Shown here: positions 1-10,608 of the stretch, piece by piece | Position numbering within the stretch: the first letter of the stretch is position 1 | Layout of the letters: every line of letters begins with the position of its first letter | DNA from: Hofstenia miamia | Lineage: Eukaryota > Xenacoelomorpha > Acoela | Assembly (NCBI GenBank): GCA_004352715.1 | Contig: SCFE01000104.1 | Coordinates: 1,301,369-1,365,368, forward strand | Reading direction: 5' to 3' | Length of the DNA: 64,000 bases | Program-made: the position numbers and the translations under genes | Notes under the pieces: generated by a model | Seen by the model: only the letters and a program-made list of their open reading frames with translations | Told to the model about the DNA's origin: nothing | Databases searched by the model: none

Positions 1-1721
1 TATGCATAATCATTATTGAAAAAATGTACAGAGTGATCATCATCAGGCCAACCTGGACGAATTAATGTGAAGATTATATTGAATGATCAGAGAAAAGAAA
101 ATAAGATAATAAATTAATAACACATAAGAAGTATTAGAACATCGAAGACCATACTGAATATTGAATTTTGAAATGAAACATAAAGATTCGGATGAGAAAG
201 ATGAAGCAAGCGCTTATTTTTGGCATTTCATGTTCAGCTAATCATTATAATTTATTAATTTATACGTCGTTGAAGGTCTTTTAAGATTTCCCAGGGTCAG
301 ATGTTATTATAAATAACAAATAAGTTTAAAATGTCTAAAATAATACAAATAATGTTATTATAACTTAGTGCTAAAGCAATTCAAAGTCAAGCGCTTGCAC
401 CTTCGCAAGTCAAATGTAAGGATTTTTCGAAAAAAAAGAAAAGGGCACATGCATATTTTTAAAGAATCTCGGCTCAAAATAGAAAATAACAAGTGTAGTG
501 GTAACCCATATATAAAACTACAAATATGATTTCAAGACAATTATGCGAGACAAAAATATCTAAAATATTGATAGTAAACTTTTAATTTCACCGAGACAGC
601 TTTTATCAATGTGAAAAATGCCTTTTTATAATTCCAAAAGCCTCATATACAAACTTTTAGAGAGAATTTAAATTGAAGGATTTTTCAAACTTATCTTCAT
701 TTCTACAACAAATTTTCTCTTTGCTGCATTGACTCAAACTATTTTAAAATTAACCTGCCTAAGTTCACATATATCAATTGTATTATATTTGTGCATATTT
801 TAAATTTAAGTGTAAATAAGTTCATAATTCAAATGTACCGATTGAGAAATTAAAAAATTTCTGTTGTCCCATACTCACTTAATGAATATAATAAATACAC
901 GCATAAATATAAACAAATACATATTTTTAGTTAAAAATAACTTTTACCAAAAAATTAAAATGCACTGCAGATGCTTTTCAGTGCGCAATACGTTTATTTT
1001 TTAAAAAACTTTTAGAAAAATGTTGTTATTAAAAGAATGCGTATATATTAACATGGTTTAAGGTACAAAACTACTTGTTTATAAATTTTATTTTAGTTTC
1101 TCACAACGGATGTAAAATTTAATTGTAGTAAACAGTGATAACAGATGAAATAATATATACAGCAAGGACGCATCCAAGGGGGTGACTTGGGTACTAGTCA
1201 GTAAAACTCCATTCATTTGAATGGATGTAATTTTAAAATTTTATGCAAAAATATCTTTGTGAATTTGCTATACAATAATTTTCATGAATTTAGAATTTTA
1301 GACATAATCTAAATTTAACCAAGAAAAATTTAACAAACTCGTAAATACCCGAAACATATTATCAAAAATAGTATAATTATTGTATACGAAATATTGTGAT
1401 AGAACTGATGTGCGATTGACTTAAATTACTTAATCCCTCTAGGACCACTTTTTTTCATATATCTATGCAGTTCACTATTTATATTCGCAAATTTAATTGA
1501 ATTCATAAATAATAATGAAAAAAGCGTCCATGCAATAGGTGCTGCATAAACACACATCGATCAGTTAATACTAATGTAAAAAATTTTATTCCTATGTAAA
1601 AATACAGCAATCCTTTTTTTCGTATGTATATTGAACATATAGTGAGTTAACGTAAGTAATCTTATAAAATATCTGGGCTTTAGAGGTTCCAAAATGAACA
1701 TCTTCCTGATCATCTTTAATC
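1..1721. other. AT-rich DNA without recognisable gene
   Basis: No open frame with recognisable content is seen on either strand. Short A/T runs dominate. The segment around 1165-1195 (CAAGGACGCATCCAAGGGGG) has the look of a hAT terminal repeat, but no partner end was found, so it is not called as an element. Confidence 0.6.
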
Positions 1722-2303
1722 TCATTTATTTTCATTTAAAGTATTGGTTTTAGAATTAGGCTTTACAACATTTATTATAATATTAACGTTTGATCTAACT
1801 GCATAGTTATTTACATTTACTGAAATGCCTTGATCATTATCTTGAGTCAGCTTAGAATTGTTGACATGTCTCGGAGCTTCCATAGTGCATATCCGTTGAT
1901 CTTTTGTAATTTTTTTAGTTGTTTTCGATTTATTCTTATCACCTTTTAATTTACCTTCTGCAACTGGGGAAGTTTTGGCATTTTTAGTATTGCTTTTGAT
2001 GTTCATTGGTTTATTCCCACATGCTGAAGTTTGTGAGATATTTTTTTTCTGTGGCGTAGTCTCGTTAAGCGATTTGTGGGTGGTCTGGGATATCTTTATT
2101 TTTTCGTGACCCCTTTGAGTATTTTCATTTGCAGGACATTGCTGTGTTTTGGAATTTACTTCAAAATGCTGTGATTTACCTCCTGGCTTTTTAACTAACT
2201 TAGCAGACTTTGAATCACGTCTTTGTGTGCTGAGATTATTATTGCAACTTGTCTTCAAATCTTTTTGAGAAAGATTTGAGTTTTTTCTGCTAGTCTGAGG
2301 CAT
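1722..2303 (-). CDS. Hypothetical basic, disordered protein (193 aa), intronless ORF
   Basis: A 193-codon uninterrupted ORF starts with ATG at 2303 (protein starts MPQTSRKNSN) and ends with TGA at 1722. It is the longest frame in the window that is neither N-filled nor clearly transposon-derived, apart from the LINE reverse transcriptase. The composition is dominated by Lys, Asn, Ser and Thr, with few hydrophobic residues except a short stretch near residues 165-180 (NVNNYAVRSNVNIIINVV). No signal peptide, membrane segment or known domain is recognised. The bases AATAAA overlap the last codons, so a polyadenylation signal could sit at the stop. It may be an intronless lineage-specific gene, one exon of a larger gene, or a chance ORF in AT-rich DNA; the length favours a real gene only modestly. 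Function unknown. Confidence 0.45.
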   Translation of the reverse strand: MPQTSRKNSNLSQKDLKTSCNNNLSTQRRDSKSAKLVKKPGGKSQHFEVNSKTQQCPANENTQRGHEKIKISQTTHKSLNETTPQKKNISQTSACGNKPMNIKSNTKNAKTSPVAEGKLKGDKNKSKTTKKITKDQRICTMEAPRHVNNSKLTQDNDQGISVNVNNYAVRSNVNIIINVVKPNSKTNTLNENK

Positions 2304-2951
2304 TTTTCACAAAAGTGTTCTTTCGCTTTCAGAATGTATTAGGAATTATCGTAAATTAAAAGGACATAACAATAATTACTAATTCCTTAAACATTAATAC
2401 TTCCTTATTAACACGTTCATTCCGAAGAACAACAAATTACACAAACGTCAATTTGCAATTTCAGAATTCTATATTAACGCAATCCAATGCTATTTGGTCC
2501 AGGTGGCTGTAAAATCGAGGCCTCATGGGGAAACTTTTGATCAAGACAATTATGGTCAATTCCAATCAAGCATCGATCAGCCTTATATAAATTCGTTATG
2601 CATAGAAGGAAATGAAATTGGCAGTATAAGGTTAAGCACATCCTAGTGCTACTTAATACATTGGGTTTGAAAATTTGACAGTGGCTTTCAATGAGTAATA
2701 GTTAACAAATTGGAATACTTTTTCAGTGCTAAGCATAATTTGATTATCTAATTATTTTCAAATATGTAGTGCCAACATAAGGCGTCACTTTTTAAGGCAA
2801 TGCAATTCATTGTGTAACAAAATCTTAAAGGTTTTGTTTTCTCTGTGTTAATAGCATTAAATTAATCGTGTGCATAATTTATTAGCCACAGTTTATTTTG
2901 CCATTCGACAGTCAATGTTGAAAAGTTTGTTGAATTTTTGTCACTGTCGAG

Positions 2952-3267
2952 TAGGGTTTTCGAGTCGAGCTTGAGTTTTTGTGTTTCGAAATCGAGTATT
3001 TTTTAATGAAAATTCCGGGTTAGATCAAGTTTTTTTCTAATACCGACTTTTTTAGGGTAAAAAACATTTATTTTACAATGATTCTAAGCAAAAAATAGTT
3101 ATTTGCGATTGATAAAGAAGTTAAAATTTAAAACAATTTAATGTTTAAAGTATTTTCGAGTGGATCGAGTTCAAGTCTTGATGATTTCTCTTCCCAGTTT
3201 TTTCGATCGAGTTTTGCGAGCTTATTCGAGATCGAGTTCTTAACATTCTGAGTACTCGAAAAACCTG
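2952..3267. mobile_element. hAT-like MITE rich in TCGAG
   Basis: Both ends carry similar inverted termini: TAGGGTTTTCGAGTCGAG on the left and, read from the right end inward, CAGGTTTTTCGAGTACTC. The interior is packed with TCGAG/CGAGT words. The 8 bases outside the left end (2944-2951, CTGTCGAG) and outside the right end (3268-3275, CTTACGAG) agree at 6 of 8 positions, as expected for an old 8-bp hAT target duplication. There is no transposase ORF, so it would be non-autonomous. The short open frame on the minus strand here is a by-product of the repeat. Confidence 0.5.
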
Positions 3268-3835
3268 CTTACGAGTATATAGTTCGAGCGTCAATATTCT
3301 CACAGAGATGAACCTTGCTGTCATTAAGATACGGATACTGTTCGATAGCATGCAAATATCTAGATTTTTTTTGCGTTAGAGACACACAAACCATGCTGTT
3401 AGGGACATTCTTTAATGTAATGAATATGGATTACATTATAACACATAAATTGGTTATTACAATTAATAGTGTAGGAAATTTGTGCATTAACTAAGATAGT
3501 TTTTGATTAGCAATGGGCGTTGTTTTGATTTACCAAAAATCTGTAGTCCGGAAATTTCTCAATACTCCAATTAATTAATATCAAACTTCGTTAAATAAAA
3601 TTTTATCACATGCGTATGAAAAATGCCCACCACACTTTGACTGACAATTTAGACATGCTTAAATTTGACATCCTTGAGAAAGATATATGTCAAAATGTCG
3701 ATATTTAGGATATAAGAAATAGATTTCAGTGTTTTGATAAATTCCTCTTGTCCTGTAAATCTATCTATCAATTCTTTAAGCAAAACACTTTCACACAAAG
3801 TTTTCAGTACTGACTTTCTTTTTGGACACCTTGTA

Positions 3836-3889
3836 TGTATGTATGTATTTAGGCATATTCATGTATATGTATATGTATATGTATGTATG

Positions 3890-3923
<34 letters not shown>

Positions 3924-4058
3924 NNNNNNNNNNNNNNNNNNNNNNNNNNNNNNNNNNNNNNNNNNNNNNNNNNNNNNNNNNNNNNNNNNNNNNNNNNNNN
4001 NNNNNNNNNNNNNNNNNNNNNNNNNNNNATATATATATATATATATATATATATATAC

Positions 4059-4093
<35 letters not shown>
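3836..4093. repeat. (TATG)n/(TA)n microsatellite around a 105-N gap
   Basis: A GTAT/TATG-type tract grades into pure (TA)n, is interrupted by Ns at 3924-4028, and resumes as (TA)n with one ACGTACAT interruption. Open frames across it are artefacts of the repeat and of N translation. Confidence 0.95.
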
Positions 4094-4097
<4 letters not shown>

Positions 4098-4489
4098 ACA
4101 ATTTTTGAAATTGAAAGTATTTCACATAATGCATTTTAACGATTCCTAGGTCTGTTCCCAATATATTTTCCTCACGTCCAATAGCAGGAAGAAGATCGGG
4201 ATTAATCCTTCAATGAAAGGCTTTACTTTATTGTAATTGTGTATATTGTATCAAGCAATTTTGTTATTATGCCTAATGTATTTGTGTAAACTGATCTATT
4301 GTGAATGCCAAACTTCTATTAACCAGGCATAAAACTGAAAAAATTCATATCACTTGAAATGCACAGTAGCGTCATTGAAATAGAAATTAATTTCCTCTAT
4401 CGAAATAGCCACTTACAACAGTAAACAACCATCTTTGGATTTTAATAATTGAGCATAGAATATTAAAACTCCAGTATTCGTAATTTAAT

Positions 4490-5175
4490 GTTTAAAGTTT
4501 AAGCAAATAGTATTTTAATAAAAACATTAGACTAGAAGCAATACATATTTCGCTCAACTCGAGCAATTTACAAAATTTTCCCTCTAAATATGCATTATTT
4601 AATTAAAAAAATTTATTAAGTAATTAACGTTGATTAGAGGTAGTTTGTGCTGGTATATGTAATCATCTTTGTTGTTAAGACTTGGTTGCATTGATCATAT
4701 GTATATACTTTCGATTACTTTTATGTTTTTGGGGATGGTTGATCTTAAAATTTTGATGTCATAATTTTAGATATATAAGATCAATGCAACCAAGTCTTAA
4801 CACCAAAGATGACTACATATATCAGCNNNNNNNNNNNNNNNNNNNNNGGTAATTCGGACCTAGTTTCGGGTCTAAAATTCAAACCCAATAAGAACTCTGA
4901 TGGTTCCAAAGAAGGCTATATAATGTTTGTTGTTGCAATTCGAACAAATTTTGAATTTCATAGTTCGNATCAATGCAACCAAGTCTTAACACCAAAGATG
5001 ATTACATATATCAGCACAAACTACCTCTAATCAACGTTTAATTGCATCATATTTTTTAATTAAATAATGCCTATTAGCGTGAAAATTTTGTATATTGACG
5101 ATGCCCAAATAAGTGAAATATTTCTCTTTTAGTCTAATGTTCTTATAAAAATTATTAAAGCTCTTAACATCAATA
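4490..5175. repeat. Foldback element with about 200-bp inverted arms, scrambled by assembly
   Basis: The left arm (about 4490-4701) pairs with the reverse complement of 4970-5175. The inner 68 bp are almost identical (left includes CGTTGATTAGAGGTAGTTTG, right ends in the complementary CTACCTCTAATCAACG) and the outer part is more diverged. A second copy of the inner right arm sits at 4780-4826, directly before a 21-N gap. The bases between the gap and the single N (4848-4967) repeat 5747-5866 instead of belonging to the arm. The simplest reading is one stem-loop with a loop of about 80 bp (4702-4779) whose right arm was assembled twice. Confidence 0.7.
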
Positions 5176-5245
5176 AATAAAATAGAATTTTCATTTCATC
5201 AGTTATAATAGTTGAAAACCAGTTGAATTATACTAACCAGTAATT

Positions 5246-5278
5246 ATATATATATATAGATATATATATATATATATG
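5246..5278. repeat. (TA)n microsatellite
   Basis: An almost pure TA tract with one GATA interruption. Confidence 0.9.
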
Positions 5279-5746
5279 ACTAGCAAAAACACCTTCATGC
5301 CAAACTTTTCTGGGTTTGTGTCAATGTATGGGATAAACTTCACGAGCTCTTGTTATTACCAATTTTTTTCATCAATTGTAAGTGATTCCGAAGGAATGGG
5401 CAGCATCGAGGTTTGAACGTGAGGAGGTAATATAATATGAAGATAAAAATTCTCAAACCTGACGCCATTCTGCGAAAGATCCACATTAGTTATTTGTTTC
5501 ATTGTCTTTTGAATATTCTCCTTTAGTAAATTTTTTGTGTACAAAACAGAAAATGCTACGTAGGGCGTAGAAATGTACCGTCACTAGATTTATAATTTTG
5601 CAATTGATGCAAACAATTTGATCACTAACACGTTTTTAATTTTTAAAATTAGTTACCGTATTGTGATTTTATGCCATGTGAAAAAAATAAAATAACATTG
5701 AGTTGTTAATGTCGATGCAATTGTACAAAAGTCTTAACAAATATTA

Positions 5747-5866
5747 GGTAATTCGGACCTAGTTTCGGGTCTAAAATTCAAACCCAATAAGAACTCTGAT
5801 GGTTCCAAAGAAGGCTATATAATGTTTGTTGTTGCAATTCGAACAAATTTTGAATTTCATAGTTCG
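5747..5866. repeat. 120-bp segment repeated at 4848-4967
   Basis: The two segments read identically, starting GGTAATTCGGACCTAGTTTC and ending ATTTCATAGTTCG. The copy at 4848-4967 is bounded by a 21-N gap and a single N, whereas this copy continues into unique sequence, so the upstream one is probably a misplaced gap filler. Confidence 0.8.
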
Positions 5867-6059
5867 TTTCTTATGGAAACTTTATTAGCATTTTGTGTTT
5901 TAGTCTTGTCTTAAACACGTGTGTGGGTTTTACCACGTACGTTTATTAAATATTCGAAATTGCGAGTTTTTGCATAAACTAGTTCCGAAAAATTATTTTG
6001 CTTTATTACCGAAATAAGCCATTACACTTCTAACAAATATTATTATCTCTCTGATTCAA

Positions 6060-6330
6060 ACATTTGTTATTAAATTTTACCGAATAAAACAAGTATGTAA
6101 AATAAACATATAAACTAAATTAATGTGTGATGTGGTATTTTCCAATGTCATGTGTGTTAATAAAAAAACAAGTATGTAAACTAAATTAAGCCAAATAAAT
6201 AAGCGAGTCACATACGTTAACAAAATGCAAGTATGAAGTATGTAAAGAAAATAAAACATGTAAGCTAAGTTGGGCCACATAAATAAGCAAGTAAAAAATT
6301 GGTTACATTTTGAACAATAGATTGCAAACA
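6060..6330. repeat. Imperfect tandem repeats ahead of the LINE
   Basis: Units containing AAGTATGTAAA followed by TAAGCTAAGTTGGGCCA-type sequence and AAATAAGCGAGT recur in degenerate form. A second short repeat, AAATTGGTTACATTT followed by an AACAATAGA(T/C)TGCAAAC-type block, occurs at 6296-6330 and again at 6463-6495. This may be the 5' part of the LINE untranslated region. Confidence 0.55.
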
Positions 6331-6515
6331 AAACTTTTATTTTGCAATTTACATGTGTTTTCTGTGAAACGTATTTATTATTACCCTCAATATTAAAAAA
6401 TTATTTATGTTTGAAAATACTTATTAATTATGTAATTCCAAAAACGTATATGAATAAAAAAATTGGTTACATTTAAACAATAGACTGCAAACACTGCCAA
6501 CAAAACTTATTCCAA

Positions 6516-6704
6516 TGACGTCAGAGATACACCCCCACCAATATACACGGCCCAGCAGAGGTCAAAGGTCCCTCTCGACCTATCAGAAAAAGTGGCACGG
6601 ACTTGCAGCCACCTCTTGACCATTCAGAAAAAAGTGGAACGGGGTACGCTCCCTCTCTCGACCAATCAGAAAAAAGTGGCACGTAATTGACTCACTTTTA
6701 TACT
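6516..6704 (+). promoter_or_regulatory. Promoter-like module of the LINE (CRE, repeated CCAAT units, TATA-like)
   Basis: TGACGTCA, a perfect cAMP-response/ATF palindrome, lies at 6516-6523. It is followed by three copies (about 6570-6690) of a unit containing CTCTCGACC(T/A)ATCAG followed by AAAAAAGTGGCACG; the last copy contains CCAATCAG, a CCAAT-box core. TTTTATAC follows at 6697-6704, about 40 bp before the leader ATG at 6746. The second copy of this region (7160-7350) has the CRE and two units. Function is inferred from motifs only. Confidence 0.4.
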
Positions 6705-6745
6705 ACTCAAAACATTCTTTATTCTACTTTCTATTACTAACAATA

Positions 6746-6865
6746 ATGTTACTTATATGCGGCATCGAGATGAATCCCGGGCCTTCCAAAGCCGATAATA
6801 TTTATGAATACTCAGAATTATCAAACATAATGCATTCAACTAATCTTTTAAATATATTCACATAG
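6746..6865 (+). CDS. LINE leader ORF with 2A-like motif (first copy)
   Basis: A 39-codon frame starts MLLICGIEMNPGPSK and ends at TAG (6865). The string IEMNPGP matches the core of 2A and 2A-like ribosome-skipping peptides (D-V/I-E-x-N-P-G-P), which are known at the N-terminus of ORFs in some CR1-type non-LTR retrotransposons. The usual Asp ahead of I/V-E is missing here (CG-IE instead of CGDIE), so activity is doubtful. In an intact element this leader would be fused in frame to the endonuclease; a stop and frame changes now separate them. Confidence 0.6.
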   Translation: MLLICGIEMNPGPSKADNIYEYSELSNIMHSTNLLNIFT

Positions 6866-7389
6866 ATTTTCAGAATCTCTCAATAAAAAATTCGGAATTT
6901 ANTTAACAAAATGCAAGTATGAAGTATGTAAAGAAAATAAAACATGTAAGCTAAGTTGGGCCACATAAATAAGCAAGTAAAAAATTGGTTACATTTTGAA
7001 CAATAGATTGCAAACAAAACTTTTATTTTGCAATTTACATGTGTTTTCTGTGAAACGTATTTATTATTACCCTCAATATTAAAAAATTATTTATGTTTGA
7101 AAATACTTATTAATTATGTAATTCCAAAAACGTATATGAATAAAAAAATTGGTTACATTTAAACAATAGACTGCAAACACTGCCAACAAAACTTATTCCA
7201 ATGACGTCAGAGATACACCTCCACCAATATACACGGCCCAGCAGAGGTCAAAGGTCCCTCTCGACCTATCAGAAAAAGTGGCACGGACTTGCAGCCACCT
7301 CTTGACCAATCAGAAAAAAGTGGCACGTAATTTACTCACTTTTATACTACTCAAAACATTCTTTATTCTACTTTCTATTACTAACAATA

Positions 7390-7509
7390 ATGTTACTTAT
7401 ATGCGGCATCGAGATGAATCCCGGGCATTCCAAAGCCGATAATATTTATGAATACTCAGAATTATCAAACATAATGCATTCAACTAATCTTTTAAATATA
7501 TTCACATAG
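7390..7509 (+). CDS. LINE leader ORF with 2A-like motif (second copy)
   Basis: This has the same 39-codon frame as at 6746, including CGIEMNPGP, and one base change that makes the following residues PGHSK instead of PGPSK. The last Pro of the 2A core is therefore lost in this copy (CCCGGGCAT), which should abolish skipping. It sits directly upstream of the endonuclease region and is the copy contiguous with the rest of the element. Confidence 0.6.
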   Translation: MLLICGIEMNPGHSKADNIYEYSELSNIMHSTNLLNIFT

Positions 7510-7585
7510 ATTTTCAGAATCTCTCAATAAAAAATTCGGAATTTAGACAATTCATTTCTGAACTGGATTCAAAATTATTCTGGGC

Positions 7586-8164
7586 ATAACTGAAATCTGG
7601 TTTACAAATGATAATTACAATTCGTCCTGGTCAATCGATAACTCTAAATTTAAACTATTTAGAAAGGACAGAAATCCAGCTTTTCATTTTAATAAGACAA
7701 AAGGAGGTGGTGTCATGTTTTTAATACCTAAAATACTCAATCCTATACTTAGGACAGATATTGCAAAAGATTCAACTTATGAAAGTCTTTGGGTTGAAAT
7801 TCGAAACCCAGACAAAAATTTTAATAGTCAATTATTAAATATCTCTTATTGTCCAAATAAAACTTATATAAATAATTTTTTCTTACAAATGGAAGATGAA
7901 TTTTCTACTGCTCTGAGTTACAACACCAATATAATGGTAATGGGAGACTGGAATGTAAATCTTCTAAACAATAAAGAAAAAAGTAAGCTTGGCAATTTTC
8001 TCAATACTTTCAATATTTCACTAATAAATAAAAAAATTCCTTCTAGAATTTCTGCTAATAGTAAAACGCTTATTGACTATTTCATGATATCAGAAAATGC
8101 TTCGTCTTATAATTATTTTTGTCTGCCTTATAGCTACTTATTCGAATATTCTAAAAGTTTGTAA
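7586..8164 (+). pseudogene. LINE (CR1/L2-like) apurinic endonuclease domain, broken
   Basis: An open frame without its own early ATG runs from about 7586 and includes the ATG at 7715. It encodes features of the exonuclease/endonuclease/phosphatase fold used by Jockey/CR1-type LINEs to nick target DNA: ITEIWFTND (the T-E-T/I-W motif), then about 100 residues later MVMGDWNVNLL (equivalent of the GDFN motif), then KTLIDYFMIS (equivalent of LIDH/Y). The N-terminal helix-strand part just upstream is present only in other frames with stops. The domain ends at a stop at 8162-8164, where a functional element would continue toward the reverse transcriptase. It is a dead copy; the family call rests on motif order and the downstream RT. 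Confidence 0.8.
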
Positions 8165-8317
8165 ATCCTGGATAAAAATACGAGAAAAATCAACAGAAAA
8201 TGTCGAAAAACTTTGACAGTATTTAAAAATCGAAAACTGGAATTCCATATATTCATCATTAACACCTAATGAAATGTTATCACATTTTACAAAAATTTTA
8301 CTTTTCTATTTGGATAT

Positions 8318-8602
8318 ATGCTGCCCAGAAAAAAAAATTCTTTCATCCGAATATCCCAAAAAACTCAAAATAATGTTTCAAAGCCATGGATTGATTCTAA
8401 ATGCATCGATTTAATCGAAATAAAGAAACAGAAATGGAAAAAATACTTAAATTCCCAAACATTGGAAAATCATAATGCTTATAAATCTGCACGCAATGTA
8501 TGTAATATTGCTACAAGGAAAGCAAGTAATAATTATTCCCGTTTTCAGTATCAAAGTCTTTCTTTCCAAAAAATAAGTGGGAATTTGTTAACAATTTGCT
8601 AA
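8318..8602 (+). pseudogene. LINE linker between endonuclease and reverse transcriptase
   Basis: The frame encodes a Lys-rich segment with KPWIDSKCIDLIEIKKQKWK and NAYKSARN. This matches the usual CR1/L2 layout, in which a P-W-(I/L/F)-(D/T/N) motif and a basic helix precede the reverse transcriptase. It is separated by stops from both neighbours. Confidence 0.65.
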
Positions 8603-8730
8603 ATGGAAAAAACATGCGAACCGAAGAAATAGAAAGAATATACTATAAATAATATAAATCCATTACAAATAAGAAGGAAATCTGCAATGCTTTCAATGAA
8701 GTTTTCCTAAATTTAGGAAACTACAACGGT

Positions 8731-10608
8731 ATGAATGTACCTTTTTGCCTTAATAAACCCAAAGGAACTCCAACCTCTTTCTCTTTTCCCTTTGCAACAA
8801 AATATGAAATCATAAAGTCGATACAATGTTTAAAAAATAAATCCAGTAAACCCTCTCTAATACCAACGTGGTTTCTAAAACTCTCAGGTGACTTAATAGC
8901 TGAACCAATATGCTACATTTTAAATAATTGTATAAAACACTCTTTTTTCCAGATGAATTAAAATTGGCAAATATAACACCATTTTTTTAAAATAAATGAT
9001 CCCGAAGATTGCGAAAATTATAGACCCATTTCGATCGCTTCCCCAATCAGCAAAATTCCAGTTACTTATACAATCGCATGCAAAGAGTTAAAATTAATGA
9101 ATCTTTTTCAGATTGGGTATGCACTAAAAATGGGGTTCCTCAGAGTACAATTTTGGGTCCCTTATTACTTAATATTTACATAAATGATTTGTCAGAGCAA
9201 GTAACATGTGATGTTATACAAATTGCAGATGACACAATATTATTTCATTCTAATAAATTTCCCGAAAAAGCGGTTCAAACTCTTGAAACAAACTGTGCTT
9301 CCCTTGCTAAATACTTTGNCCAAAGGAACTCCAACCTCTTTCTCTTTTCGTTTTGCAACAAAATATGAAATCATAAAGTCGATACAATGTTTAAAAAATA
9401 AATCCAGTAAACCCTCTCTAATACCAACGTGGTTTCTAAAACTCTCAGGTGACTTAATAGCTGAACCAATATGCTACATTTTAAATAATTGTATAAAACA
9501 CTCTTTTTTCCAGATGAATTAAAATTGGCAAATATAACACCATTTTTTTAAAATAAATGATCCCGAAGATTGCGAAAATTATAGACCCATTTCGATCGCT
9601 TCCCCAATCAGCAAAATTCCAGTTACTTATACAATCGCATGCAAAGAGTTAAAATTAATGAATCTTTTTCAGATTGGGTATGCACTAAAAATGGGGTTCC
9701 TCAGAGTACAATTTTGGGTCCCTTATTACTTAATATTTACATAAATGATTTGTCAGAGCAAGTAACATGTGATGTTATACAAATTGCAGATGACAATATT
9801 ATTTCATTCTAATAAATTTCCCGAAAAAGCGGTTCAAACTCTTGAAACAAACTGTGCTTCCCTTGCTAAATACTTTGCTTCTATAAAACTAAGAGTAAAT
9901 CCACTAAAAACTCAATTCTATATTGTTAAGTCAAAAATTAAATCTACTGATACTTCAAAATACAAACATAATTTCAACGGCCTTCATAAAAACCAGGTTG
10001 AGTGTTTTAAGTACCTTGGAATAATTTTTGACATAAATCTAAATTTTGAAGAGCAACTAAATCATGTTATTAGAAAAATGGCCACATCGATTAAAGCAAT
10101 TAACTTAATTTCTCAAAAACTTCCAACTAAAGCAAAAATCCAATTAATATATGCTCTAATATTAAGTCATTTTAACTATGTCAATATACTCTACACAGAC
10201 ATAAACCAAAAATTTCTCAGAAAATTCCAAGTGCAACAAAATTGGACTATCAAAGTAGCAGTAAATAATCATAGCTTTAATAATAATGAATATAGAAAAA
10301 TTTCAAAATTATTTCTACATCCGCAATGTTACATCCATATAAATGTCTTAACGAAGTTTTTCAAAATAGTTAACAATACTTTCCCATATTACAAAAATGA
10401 CTTTCTTGCTGCAAAATTAGTCAATAAACAAAATAAAAGAACACACATAATTGAACCTATTAGATATAAGAAGCGAATAATAAAAAATTCATTTCTAAAC
10501 TCAGCTATAAATGTGGAATGAATTACCAAAATATATTAAACAAATAAGTAAAATAAAAAACTTTAAAATGGATATTAAAAAATATTTTTGTTTTGCACTT
10601 ATAAGATA
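8731..10608 (+). pseudogene. LINE (CR1/L2-like) reverse transcriptase, motif A deleted, partly duplicated
   Basis: Recognisable parts in order are: fingers with CLKNKSSKPSLIPTWFLKLS (8820-8882); an out-of-frame NYRPISIA-type segment (about 9018-9048); RVKINESFSDWV; GVPQSTILGPLLLNIYINDL (canonical GVPQGSILGPLLF); QIADDTILF, the catalytic (Y/F)ADD box; and, in the longest frame (about 9790-10521), CFKYLGIIFD and the C-terminal thumb region. After the stop at 10519-10521 a frameshifted continuation, MWNELPKYIKQ to 10608, matches the usual NVWNxLP C-terminus. The block that should hold motif A (the LDLSKAFDT-type catalytic Asp) is missing between the RPIS segment and RVKINES. Bases 8759-9318 recur at 9320-9877 across the single N at 9319, with a 2-bp difference at the ADD box. 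Confidence 0.85.

Larger units (their letters stand above)
6217..7545 (+). repeat. LINE 5' region present twice across a single N
   Basis: Bases 6217-6901 recur at 6903-7545, split by the single N at 6902. The copies are nearly identical except that the first has three promoter-like repeat units and the second two, a difference of about 40 bp. Both contain the same 39-codon leader ORF. Only the second copy runs on into the endonuclease, so the first is likely an alternative haplotype or unmerged contig end. Confidence 0.85.

Noticed and set aside
3145-3351. 68-codon Arg/Ser-rich minus-strand ORF
   Set aside because: It is a translation of TCGAG-type repeats in a MITE.
3734-4149. YIYIYI-type reading frames
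   Set aside because: Translation of the TA microsatellite and the N gap.
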